Assembly (NCBI RefSeq): GCF_026241755.1
Contig: NZ_JAPJDA010000004.1
Location: forward strand, 107,143-171,142
Direction: 5' to 3'
From: Salinimicrobium profundisediminis
GTDB lineage: Bacteria; Bacteroidota; Bacteroidia; Flavobacteriales; Flavobacteriaceae
Length of the DNA: 64,000 nucleotides
Part shown: positions 56,763 through 64,000 of the stretch, piece after piece
Position numbering within the stretch: the stretch's first letter is position 1
Layout: the number at the start of each line of letters is the position of its first letter
The notes under the pieces: generated by a model
What the model was told of the DNA's origin: nothing
Databases searched by the model: none
The model's input: the letters and a program-made list of their open reading frames with translations, nothing else
Made by a program: the position numbers and the translations under genes

Positions 56763-57086
56763 GTACAGAATAGGGAGAATGAATTATTTGAAGAGAGTCA
56801 GCTTCAAATAACTAATAGTGATGGGGAAGCTGTTGTGTTCGATTATGAAACAGATCGAAATGTAGTGAATGTACTATTGGGCTGGGTGTCAAAATCTGAT
56901 GTGTATATAGTCACAATTGGAGATGAAATAACTTTTAATTTTGCCTTTACTCTGAAGAAATCGAGTAGTGGAGGTTGCACTTCAACAAAACTTACTGAAT
57001 TGGAAATGAGCGGTGCCACTTATGAAACCAGTGAGACGAGTGACGTTACCACTATATTTGTTAGTGCTGGAGGTAGTCAATACTAG
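56763..57086 (+). pseudogene. 5'-truncated gene remnant flanking the element
   Basis: Open frame of about 107 codons that begins without a plausible signal or start (a GTG at 56835 is internal). It opens VQNRENELFEESQLQITNSDGEAV and ends TIFVSAGGSQY. It resembles the mature part of a small secreted or lipoprotein that has lost its leader. Two adjacent copies of GGTACAGAATA (56751-56761 and 56762-56772) lie right at the truncation point. A real shorter gene from the GTG cannot be excluded. Confidence 0.5.
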
Positions 57087-57271
57087 TAGTGTAAGAGGTT
57101 TTAATGGGAACCAGGACTTCTATGAAATCAATTGTTTTTTCTGCTTTTTTAGCCCTTAAATAAGCCACTCAAAAGAATGATTTGTTTGTTTAGTGAACGT
57201 GAACCTTTTTTACGTCTTGTTTGTTCTCAAAAAAGATTTTACCCGATGGAATTTCTTGGGGAAGTTGAGGT

Positions 57272-57937
57272 TTAGTTGTTAGGCGGAAAAATGGAATTCA
57301 TTTTTAGATCTGAATAATGAATCCTTTCTCCCTTCCAGAGCAGCACTTTTTCTTCCTCATCTGTGGGAAATTCGGGGTCAATGTGTTTGTCTATGACCGC
57401 AGAGTTTTCGTTTGTGATTACCCAAAAGGTAGCAATGTCACCATTGGTCCCGGTTTTAATCCATATGTATTGGTGCCACTGGTTCTTTTTTGAATCGAAT
57501 TCCAGGTGGAGTGCAATTTCTTTTTCTTCCAGGGGAATATCAAATGCCGAAGGGTTGTGTGGCTTTAAAGTGCCAAGGTCGCTAAACTTCCCTTTTTGAT
57601 CCAGCTGTAAATTTTCCTTCCCCGAATAGTTGAAAATGACATTTCTCCTGAGTTTTAAATTGGGGATTGGATCCTGGCCATTGAGAGAAATAAGAACTGT
57701 AGCTACAGCCGCTTTTAACTTAGAGACCACAGTAGCCTGCGGATAGCTGTAGATGCCTCGGGAAGTCAATTCTTCCGAAAGTTGCTGATTCTTCTTCTCA
57801 AGGATTTCTATTTCTGCAAGGCGTTCTTCCAGCAGTTCTTCGTTTTTAAGTTTTTCCTTATTCATTCCTAAAAAGAAGGATGCTGCTGCCACTGCAAGTA
57901 AAGCAAGTGCCCAAATAAGATCTGAATTTATCTTCAT
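57272..57937 (-). CDS. uncharacterised membrane-anchored protein
   Basis: 221-aa protein with one N-terminal membrane helix (LIWALALLAVAAASFFLGM, residues about 8-26), then a charged coiled coil (about 30-60) and a beta-rich soluble domain facing the periplasm or cell surface (WHQYIWIKTGTNGDIATFWVI). No family recognised. Chromosomal composition. Confidence 0.6.
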   Translation of the reverse strand: MKINSDLIWALALLAVAAASFFLGMNKEKLKNEELLEERLAEIEILEKKNQQLSEELTSRGIYSYPQATVVSKLKAAVATVLISLNGQDPIPNLKLRRNVIFNYSGKENLQLDQKGKFSDLGTLKPHNPSAFDIPLEEKEIALHLEFDSKKNQWHQYIWIKTGTNGDIATFWVITNENSAVIDKHIDPEFPTDEEEKVLLWKGERIHYSDLKMNSIFPPNN

Positions 57938-58202
57938 TAACTATCAAGGGATTTTGATGCAATATAAGATTATCCCTTAAACTACCCTTAATCTAAGGCT
58001 TTTAGAAAACAGGAAAATAAATATTGCTGCTTCAGTACCACTTCAGCAGCAATACAAAGCCCGGTAAATATTAGGAAGTTCCTTCAGAAGAAAGATGTAG
58101 ATGCTCCTCCTTTTTTTCCGAAGAAAAGGGCAATAGAGAAATTTTATATAAGAGGTGTCCGTCTCTGGCACTCAATTTGCTTTCAAATAGGAAAACCTGT
58201 AT
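57938..58202. other. gene-free stretch with a 9-bp hairpin
   Basis: TATTGCTGC/GCAGCAATA (58022-58030 with 58046-58054) forms a hairpin with a 15-nt loop. The rest is A/T-rich with no other supported feature. Confidence 0.4.
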
Positions 58203-58328
58203 ATGTCAAAAAGGGATCTCATAAAGCTTTTCAATAACTCTAATGTGAGGTTTATCGCTTTATTCCTTTTTGCGGCAGTGGCGGGTATTTTTCTTATTCT
58301 TTCCCTCAACCAGTTGTGGTCTCTATAA
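58203..58328 (+). CDS. 41-residue single-helix membrane protein
   Basis: MSKRDLIKLFNNSN... followed by a hydrophobic helix (about residues 17-35) and end NQLWSL. The basic N-terminus suggests an N-in orientation. ATG with an A/G-rich upstream stretch. It faces the convergent gamma-carbonic anhydrase gene 7 nt away. Function unknown. Confidence 0.5.
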   Translation: MSKRDLIKLFNNSNVRFIALFLFAAVAGIFLILSLNQLWSL

Positions 58329-58335
58329 GCTGTAT

Positions 58336-58860
58336 CTATTCCACAGGTTTTCCATTGAACCAGGTGCTGTACATGATGTAATTAGCAGCGGTTTTTTTCA
58401 GGTTAGCTATTTGAGCTTCAGATAATTTTTTCACCTTTTTTGCAGGGATTCCGGCGTAGATGTGTCCGGCTTCACATACTGTTTTTTCGAGCACAACTGC
58501 TCCTGCCGCAATTATGCAGCCTTCCTCAACTACGGCATCGTCCATCACAATAGCTCCCATTCCAACCAATGCCCTGTCTTTGATGTGGCAGCCGTGAACT
58601 ATTGCCCTGTGTCCAATCGACACATCGTTTCCTATAGTTGTTGCTGCTTTTTTATAGGTGCAGTGAATAACAGCCCCATCCTGGATATTGGTTCTGTCTC
58701 CAATGTGAATTGAGTTGACGTCCCCTCTTATTACGGCAGTGAACCAAACTGAACAATCCCTGCCTAAAATGACATCTCCAACTATGGTCGCATTTTCAGC
58801 AATAAAACAGTTTTCGCCTATTTGGGGTCTTTTTTCTTCTACGGGTAAGATAAGTGGCAT
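58336..58860 (-). CDS. gamma-carbonic anhydrase-like hexapeptide-repeat protein
   Basis: 174-aa left-handed beta-helix protein of the YrdA/PaaY group. Repeats of the [LIV]-G-x-x-x-x type run through the middle (VGDVILGRDCSVWF, IGDRTNIQDGAVIHC, VSIGHRAIVHGCHI). The three metal-binding His are in DGAVIHC and IGHRAIVHGCH. A C-terminal helix ends it. It probably binds zinc or iron; whether it hydrates CO2 or has another role is open. Confidence 0.88.
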   Translation of the reverse strand: MPLILPVEEKRPQIGENCFIAENATIVGDVILGRDCSVWFTAVIRGDVNSIHIGDRTNIQDGAVIHCTYKKAATTIGNDVSIGHRAIVHGCHIKDRALVGMGAIVMDDAVVEEGCIIAAGAVVLEKTVCEAGHIYAGIPAKKVKKLSEAQIANLKKTAANYIMYSTWFNGKPVE

Positions 58861-58996
58861 AACAAATATTTAGTACGATAAAGTTACAAAACACGCGGGG
58901 TTTATCTGCTGACTGGCCATAATTTTACGCTCTTTTCATCAGGGTTGATTTGAAAAATAAATTTTACTATCTTCTGTTTCCTTGAACCAGAGAATT

Positions 58997-59623
58997 ATGG
59001 AAGAGAACATTCCTGATAATAAGTACAATGTGGTTTTGCGCCTGCCGGTGAGAATTGATTACCAGGTGCTGGAAAACTATCTGCAAAAGAAACTACAGGG
59101 AAAAATCCTTAGTAAGGGAAAAGCCGATGGTGAAACCTCCGATCATGCCAGAATTCGCAACATTAACCTGCGAAAGAGCCATTTAGAAGATTTTGACCTG
59201 GCTGTGCATGTACAGCTAAGCCTTCTCACCACATTATTCAAAAATAAAGAGATCACCGCCGTTGCCCATCTTTCTATTCAATTTCGGGAAGCAGAGCAGG
59301 AGGTGCTTATCAGTCATTTTAAGGTAGAAGGAGAAAATGATGGGTGGTTTGTGAACAGGCTGGTAGAGGCACTTATCAATACTTTTTTGTATTCTAAGAT
59401 CAAATCGAAGATGAAGTTTGATATTCGGCCTGTTGTTAAAGTGCAACTTGAAAAAATAAATAACAAGTTGGCCGATTCGCTAGAACTTACCGATGGGATT
59501 AATGTCACCGGAAAAATAAACGAATTCCGGATTCAGGAAATTATAGCAGGCCAGAGAAAATTACTGGTTTCTGTGAGTATCCTGGGGAGCAACGTGCTTA
59601 ACGTTGAAAATATTGACTTTTAA
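58997..59623 (+). CDS. DUF4403-like lipid-binding-type protein
   Basis: 208-aa protein without an obvious signal peptide, beginning with 'NKYNVVLRLPVRIDYQVLENYLQKKLQG', a TULIP-like opening, and with 'GWFVNRLVEALINTFLYSKIKSKM' and a final 'VSILGSNVLNVENIDF'. These fit the DUF4403 group, but it is shorter than the 450-residue members, so it may be a single-domain version. The ATG at 58997 is used; TTG at 58982 would add five residues. Confidence 0.65.
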   Translation: MEENIPDNKYNVVLRLPVRIDYQVLENYLQKKLQGKILSKGKADGETSDHARIRNINLRKSHLEDFDLAVHVQLSLLTTLFKNKEITAVAHLSIQFREAEQEVLISHFKVEGENDGWFVNRLVEALINTFLYSKIKSKMKFDIRPVVKVQLEKINNKLADSLELTDGINVTGKINEFRIQEIIAGQRKLLVSVSILGSNVLNVENIDF

Positions 59624-59633
59624 AATAAAAAAG

Positions 59634-59672
59634 AGGTTCCCAAAATACCTTTTTTGGATACTATGGGAACCT
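59634..59672. terminator. bidirectional terminator between convergent genes
   Basis: AGGTTCCCA (59634-59642) and TGGGAACCT (59664-59672), with an A-tract on the left and a T-tract on the right, serve both flanking genes. The AGGTTCC/GGAACCT arms also occur in the palindrome at 21547-21581. Confidence 0.7.
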
Positions 59673-59711
59673 TTGTTTTTGCTAAAGCTTCAGTGTAGCC
59701 CTATACTGTGG

Positions 59712-60206
59712 TTACATCTCCTGGCTGTTGCTGTCAATAAGATTCTTCCGAATTTCATCGTGCTTGTTCATCATTTCTTCATGCTCACTCCTCATGCTGC
59801 TGTGCTCATCCATCATAGTTTGGTGCACTTCTTTCATTTTAGAGATCTGCGCTTTCATTTCTGAACTGCTCAAATTTCCGAAGTTATCCTTTAATTCGCG
59901 GTGTCCCTCCATATATTCTTTATGCCCGGCTAAAAGTCCTTCGTGTTTCTTGATGATTACCTCATTCTGGGCCATTTGATCATAATAGGTAGAATCGGAT
60001 ACCTGCATGGTGTCCAGCTGTTGCATAAGGTCCTGGTGATTTTGCTTCATCCTTTCGTGGGTAGATTGAAATTCTGAATGTACCTGCGCAATGCTGTCAT
60101 TCTGGGCCATTAACTCATCAAATTCTTTTGAAAGGTTCTCTTTTTCATTATCTCCACATGAAGCCATAAGCGCCATGCTAAAGATTAAAATCACAAATTT
60201 TTTCAT
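59712..60206 (-). CDS. helical lipoprotein of unknown function
   Basis: 164-aa lipoprotein: signal ending LMASCG with lipidated Cys17. The mature part is almost entirely helical, rich in His, Met, Gln, Glu and Lys (EHEEMMNKHDEIRKN, MQLDSTYYDQMAQNEV), like a coiled-coil. The many His/Met suggest possible metal binding, but no motif is established. Probably on the periplasmic face of the outer membrane. Confidence 0.7.
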   Translation of the reverse strand: MKKFVILIFSMALMASCGDNEKENLSKEFDELMAQNDSIAQVHSEFQSTHERMKQNHQDLMQQLDTMQVSDSTYYDQMAQNEVIIKKHEGLLAGHKEYMEGHRELKDNFGNLSSSEMKAQISKMKEVHQTMMDEHSSMRSEHEEMMNKHDEIRKNLIDSNSQEM

Positions 60207-60376
60207 TATTTTCTAATTTTGTGGGTTAGTACCTTTAAAAATACAAAAGATAGGATTTACTTCTTGTAATTATCTGTTAAAAGGGAGGTTGGGTAAATAT
60301 GTTGAGAAAAAATTATCTTCTAAATTATAAGAGCCGGTTCAAGTTTTTGCCACTGGTTGCCTGCCTTATAATTGAG

Positions 60377-60384
60377 TATCTTTG
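60377..60384 (+). promoter_or_regulatory. candidate -7 box of era
   Basis: TATCTTTG 17 nt before the era ATG, with a TTG-containing region (60357-60359) 17 bp upstream. Confidence 0.45.
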
Positions 60385-60401
60385 CAAAGAAAAATTGAAT
60401 T

Positions 60402-61292
60402 ATGGCACATAAAGCAGGATTTGTAAATATTATAGGAAACCCAAATGTGGGTAAGTCTACTCTAATGAACGCCTTTGTGGGTGAAAAACTGAGTATTATT
60501 ACCTCCAAGGCACAAACTACACGACACCGTATTTTGGGAATAGTGAATGGAGAAGACTTCCAGGTGATTCTTAGTGATACGCCGGGGATCATTAAACCGG
60601 CTTACCAGTTACAGGAATCGATGATGGATTTTGTGAAGTCGGCTTTTGAAGATGCCGATGTCCTGGTGTACATGGTTGAGATAGGCGAAAAGGAATTAAA
60701 AGATGAAGCCTTTTTCAACAAGATCATCAATTCTGAAATACCTGTTTTATTACTTCTGAATAAGATCGACAAATCCAATCAGGCTGAACTGGAAGAACAG
60801 GTGCAGCTTTGGAAGGAAAAAGTTCCCAATGCCGAAATTTACCCTGTATCTGCACTTCAGGGATTCAATGTTGCCGAAGTATTTAATCGCATAGTAGAAT
60901 TCCTTCCCGAATCTCCTGCTTTTTACCCTAAAGACACCCTTACCGATAAGCCCGAGCGTTTCTTTGTGAACGAAATCATCCGCGAAAAGATTCTGATGCA
61001 CTACAAAAAGGAAATTCCTTATAGTGTAGAGATCGATACCGAAGAATTCTTTGAAGAAGAAGAGATCATTCGCATGCGTAGCATTATCATGGTAGAGCGG
61101 GAAACTCAAAAAGGGATCATTATTGGCCATAAAGGCGCAGCTTTAAAAAGAGTGGGCGTAGAGGCCCGTAAAGACCTTGAAAAATTCTTTGGAAAGCAGG
61201 TGCACCTTGAGCTGTATGTGAAAGTGAATAAAAACTGGCGAAGCGATATAAAACAGTTGCGACGCTTTGGCTACTCTGGAGACAAGAAGTAA
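60402..61292 (+). CDS. era: GTPase Era
   Basis: Ribosome biogenesis GTPase acting on the 16S rRNA 3' end. G1 is GNPNVGKST, G3 is SDTPGI, G4 is NKID, and a C-terminal KH domain is present (GIIIGHKGAALKRVGVEARKDLEKFF). 296 aa is standard. Followed 157 nt later by der; both are 30S/50S assembly GTPases. Confidence 0.97.
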   Translation: MAHKAGFVNIIGNPNVGKSTLMNAFVGEKLSIITSKAQTTRHRILGIVNGEDFQVILSDTPGIIKPAYQLQESMMDFVKSAFEDADVLVYMVEIGEKELKDEAFFNKIINSEIPVLLLLNKIDKSNQAELEEQVQLWKEKVPNAEIYPVSALQGFNVAEVFNRIVEFLPESPAFYPKDTLTDKPERFFVNEIIREKILMHYKKEIPYSVEIDTEEFFEEEEIIRMRSIIMVERETQKGIIIGHKGAALKRVGVEARKDLEKFFGKQVHLELYVKVNKNWRSDIKQLRRFGYSGDKK

Positions 61293-61416
61293 TTCTGCCT
61301 TTTTTGACAGGTTAATTTTTTCAGGTGGAGGGGCAATCATTTATCAAAGGATTTTCCTCTCTGTAATTCCTGAAAATTAGGCAGCTGTAAGTACAGAGCA
61401 TTTGTTTTAAATCCCC

Positions 61417-61424
61417 TAATTTTG
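61417..61424 (+). promoter_or_regulatory. candidate -7 box of der
   Basis: TAATTTTG, 25 nt before the der ATG; no ideal -33 element. Confidence 0.4.
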
Positions 61425-61449
61425 CACTCTTATTTAAGAGAATATATTT

Positions 61450-62754
61450 ATGAGCAGTATTGTAGCTATTGTAGGACGACCTAACGTTGGGAAATCTACC
61501 TTTTTTAACCGGTTGATCCAGCGCCGGGAAGCCATTGTAGATTCGGTAAGTGGAGTGACCAGAGACCGGCATTATGGAAAAACCGACTGGAATGGCCGCA
61601 ATTTCTCTGTAATCGATACCGGCGGATATGTGCTGGGAAGCGATGACGTTTTTGAAGCCGAGATTGATAAGCAGGTAGAACTTGCTATTGGTGAAGCCGA
61701 TGCCATTATTTTTATGGTAGATGTTGAGACCGGCGTCACACCTATGGATGAAGACGTGGCACAATTGCTTCGGAAGGTGAACAAACCTGTATTTCTTGCC
61801 GTAAATAAAGTAGATAATTCCAAACGGCTTGAAAATGCTGTAGAATTTTACGCTCTTGGACTTGGGGAGTATTTTCCTATTGCCAGTACCAATGGTAGTG
61901 GTACAGGAGAATTACTTGATGCTCTTGTTGATGCCCTGCCCGAAGATACCCGCCCCGAAGAAGCCGAGTTACCCCGATTTGCAGTGGTGGGAAGGCCCAA
62001 TGCCGGGAAATCTTCGTTTATAAATGCCCTTATTGGAGAAGATCGTTATATAGTAACCGATATCGCCGGAACTACACGCGACTCTATTGATACAAAGTAC
62101 AACCGCTTCGGATTTGAATTTAACCTGGTTGATACCGCCGGGATACGCCGCAAATCTAAAGTGAAGGAAGATCTTGAATTTTATTCGGTAATGCGCTCGG
62201 TTCGGGCTATTGAACACTGTGATGTGTGCTTAATAGTCATGGATGCTACCCGTGGTTTTGACGGGCAGGTGCAAAATATTTTCTGGCTTGCGCAGCGCAA
62301 CCGTAAAGGTATCGTGATCCTGGTAAACAAATGGGATCTTCTGGAAAAGGAGACCAATACCATGAAAGAATACGAGGCCAATATTCGCCGCGAAATGGAA
62401 CCTTTTACCGATGTGCCAATCGTCTTTATGTCGGTACTCACTAAACAGCGAATCTTTAAGGCCATAGAAACTGCAGTTGAGGTCTATAATAACCGAAGCA
62501 AAAAGATCAAGACTAGTGAGCTTAACGAGATAATGTTGCCTATAATAGAATCATATCCGCCGCCAGCCTATAAAGGCAAGTATGTGAAAATAAAATTCTG
62601 TATGCAGCTGCCTACGCCACAGCCCCAGTTTGCTTTTTTCTGCAATCTTCCGCAGTATGTGAAAGATCCGTACAAAAGGTTTTTGGAAAATAAATTGCGG
62701 GAGAAATTTGATTTCAACGGTGTGCCGGTATCGGTGTACTTCAGGAAAAAATAG
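61450..62754 (+). CDS. der: GTPase Der (EngA), tandem G domains
   Basis: 50S ribosome assembly GTPase. Two G domains are present: GRPNVGKST near residue 8 with VDTGGY-type G3 'IDTGGYV', and GRPNAGKSS with '[14 protein letters not shown]' in the second half. A C-terminal KH-like domain ends '[11 protein letters not shown]'. 434 aa matches the family. Confidence 0.97.
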   Translation: MSSIVAIVGRPNVGKSTFFNRLIQRREAIVDSVSGVTRDRHYGKTDWNGRNFSVIDTGGYVLGSDDVFEAEIDKQVELAIGEADAIIFMVDVETGVTPMDEDVAQLLRKVNKPVFLAVNKVDNSKRLENAVEFYALGLGEYFPIASTNGSGTGELLDALVDALPEDTRPEEAELPRFAVVGRPNAGKSSFINALIGEDRYIVTDIAGTTRDSIDTKYNRFGFEFNLVDTAGIRRKSKVKEDLEFYSVMRSVRAIEHCDVCLIVMDATRGFDGQVQNIFWLAQRNRKGIVILVNKWDLLEKETNTMKEYEANIRREMEPFTDVPIVFMSVLTKQRIFKAIETAVEVYNNRSKKIKTSELNEIMLPIIESYPPPAYKGKYVKIKFCMQLPTPQPQFAFFCNLPQYVKDPYKRFLENKLREKFDFNGVPVSVYFRKK

Positions 62755-62842
62755 TACGTGATGTAACTTTTGCCCTTTTTGGGAGTCCAATAAATGCTGT
62801 TACCTAAAGTAGCAGCATTTAATATTTAAGACCTCCCTTATA

Positions 62843-64000
62843 ATGAAGCATTTTTTCTTCCTATGCCTGCTCCTAATCTCTTCAGGAGCAATGGCTCAAC
62901 AATTCTCTATCTCGGGTAAAATTGTAGATGCAGAAACTCAACTCCCTTTAGAATCGGCTACACTATTTGTTGAAAAGGTGCAGGACAGTAGCCTTGTTTC
63001 CTACACTATTTCTAATAAAGCAGGAGAATTTGTAATTGAAGGTTCCGGGAAAATGGATAGTTTAAGGTTAGTGGGCACGTACAACGGCTACGATCCGCTT
63101 ACCCGATTAATAATCCTGGAGCAGCCAAATATAGATTTGGGACAGCTAAAAATGCAGGTGGCCAACAACATGCTGGGAGAGGTTACCGTAGTTTCTCAAA
63201 GAGCTCCTGTCACTATAAAGTCAGACACCCTTGAGTTTAATGCAGGTTCCTTTAATACCAGGCAGGATGCTAACCTTGAGGAAGTAATGAAAAAGCTTCC
63301 GGGGGTCGAAGTAGATGCCCAGGGAAATATTACCGTCAATGGGAAACCTGTTTCCCGTATCCTCGTAAACGGAAAAGAATTCTTCGGAAATGATCCCAAG
63401 ATTGCCACTAAAAACCTTCCGAAGGAGATTATAGATAAAATACAGGTTGTCGATACCAAGACCAAATCTGAAGAATTCACGGGCAAAGCAGGAAACCCCG
63501 ATGATAAGACCATCAACGTAACCATTAAAGAAGATAAGAACAAAGGATATTTCGCACGTGCAACTGTAGGTGGGGGAACAGATGACAGATACGAGTTAAG
63601 TGGCATTGGGAATTATTTTAAGGACGATATGAGGTTAAGTGTGCTTGCCAGCTCCAATAATATTAACTCTTCGGGTTTTTCTTTTGATGAGGTCTTTGAC
63701 ATGATGGGGGGCAGGGCGCGCAGCGTCTCCTTTAATCGTAACGGTAGCTTCAGCATTAACGGGAATAGTTTTGGCGGCAGCGGTGGTATCACCAAAAGTG
63801 AGACTGCCGGCTTCAATTTCACTAACGACTGGGATAAAAAATATGAACTGACTGCCGATTATTTCTTCGGGAAAAATGACACCGAAACCTATTCAGTGGT
63901 AGAGCGGGAGACTTTTCTTCCCAATAGTACTTTTTTCACTAATTCTGAATCTTCAGGAAACATGGTTAATGAAAGTCACCGGGCAAACCTGGCTTTTGAG
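62843..64000 (+). CDS. outer membrane beta-barrel protein with carboxypeptidase-like N-domain (partial, runs off window)
   Basis: 386 codons are in the window; the 3' end lies beyond. Signal peptide ending GAMAQQ, then a carboxypeptidase-regulatory-like domain (ISGKIVDAETQLPLESATLFV), a plug-like domain (LPGVEVDAQGNITVNGKPV...KEFFGNDPKIATKNLP) and the beginning of a barrel (YFARATVGGGTDDRYELSG). It is a TonB-dependent-transporter-like protein of the OMP_b-brl_3 type; substrate unknown. ATG at 62843. Confidence 0.85.
   Translation, partial: MKHFFFLCLLLISSGAMAQQFSISGKIVDAETQLPLESATLFVEKVQDSSLVSYTISNKAGEFVIEGSGKMDSLRLVGTYNGYDPLTRLIILEQPNIDLGQLKMQVANNMLGEVTVVSQRAPVTIKSDTLEFNAGSFNTRQDANLEEVMKKLPGVEVDAQGNITVNGKPVSRILVNGKEFFGNDPKIATKNLPKEIIDKIQVVDTKTKSEEFTGKAGNPDDKTINVTIKEDKNKGYFARATVGGGTDDRYELSGIGNYFKDDMRLSVLASSNNINSSGFSFDEVFDMMGGRARSVSFNRNGSFSINGNSFGGSGGITKSETAGFNFTNDWDKKYELTADYFFGKNDTETYSVVERETFLPNSTFFTNSESSGNMVNESHRANLAFE

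Overview
The window comes from a member of the Bacteroidota, almost certainly family Flavobacteriaceae (the gene content and order recall Gramella/Salegentibacter/Zunongwangia-type marine genera, but genus cannot be fixed from this alone). Reasons: a complete gldKLMN gliding/type IX secretion cluster, TAnnTTTG-type -7 promoter boxes with little Shine-Dalgarno signal, a porG-like/uppS/bamA/ompH envelope operon, GldM- and PorG-like families found only in this phylum, and many short lipoproteins.

Layout. 1-16.4 kb: a PiT phosphate transporter, an unusual Nfu scaffold protein, murI, and a long minus-strand operon (CBS protein, nadK, porG-like, uppS, bamA, two ompH) for envelope precursor synthesis and outer membrane protein assembly. 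A plus-strand group follows with pdxJ, a hydrolase, a FadL-type porin and an SGNH esterase lipoprotein. 16.4-29.2 kb: protein quality control (tig, clpP, clpX, groES-groEL), stress/detox type small enzymes, secG, an LptE-like lipoprotein, a sigma-54-type regulator and miaB. 29.5-42.2 kb: topA, a metal-ligand-poor arginase-fold protein, gldKLMN, an FAD oxidoreductase, an ABC-F ATPase and small proteins.

42.3-56.7 kb: a 14.4-kb integrated element inserted in the 3' end of the initiator tRNA gene (tRNA-fMet, CAT). It is bounded by a 12-bp direct repeat (42327-42338 and 56691-56702). At its left end is a large serine recombinase whose C-terminus is read antisense through the tRNA. Next come a 53-residue companion, a palindrome cluster, a putative HUH-type Rep/relaxase-like nuclease with a GC-rich structured non-coding block, and a co-directional six-gene run: hsdM, hsdS, hsdR, two unrecognised genes and a RelA/SpoT-domain protein. 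Then come a small resolvase, an unknown antisense gene, and a small acidic protein paired with a ClpP-fold SDH-type protease. This looks like a mobilizable defence island. The most interesting candidates for new biology are the restriction/alarmone operon, the small-protein/protease pair, and the predicted change of the integrase C-terminus on integration.

56.7-64 kb: back on the chromosome, with an orphaned tRNA-type terminator, a 5'-truncated gene remnant, a gamma-carbonic anhydrase-like protein, DUF4403-like protein, a helical lipoprotein, the GTPases era and der, and the start of a large outer membrane beta-barrel protein that runs off the window. No CRISPR array, rRNA or insertion sequence was seen.
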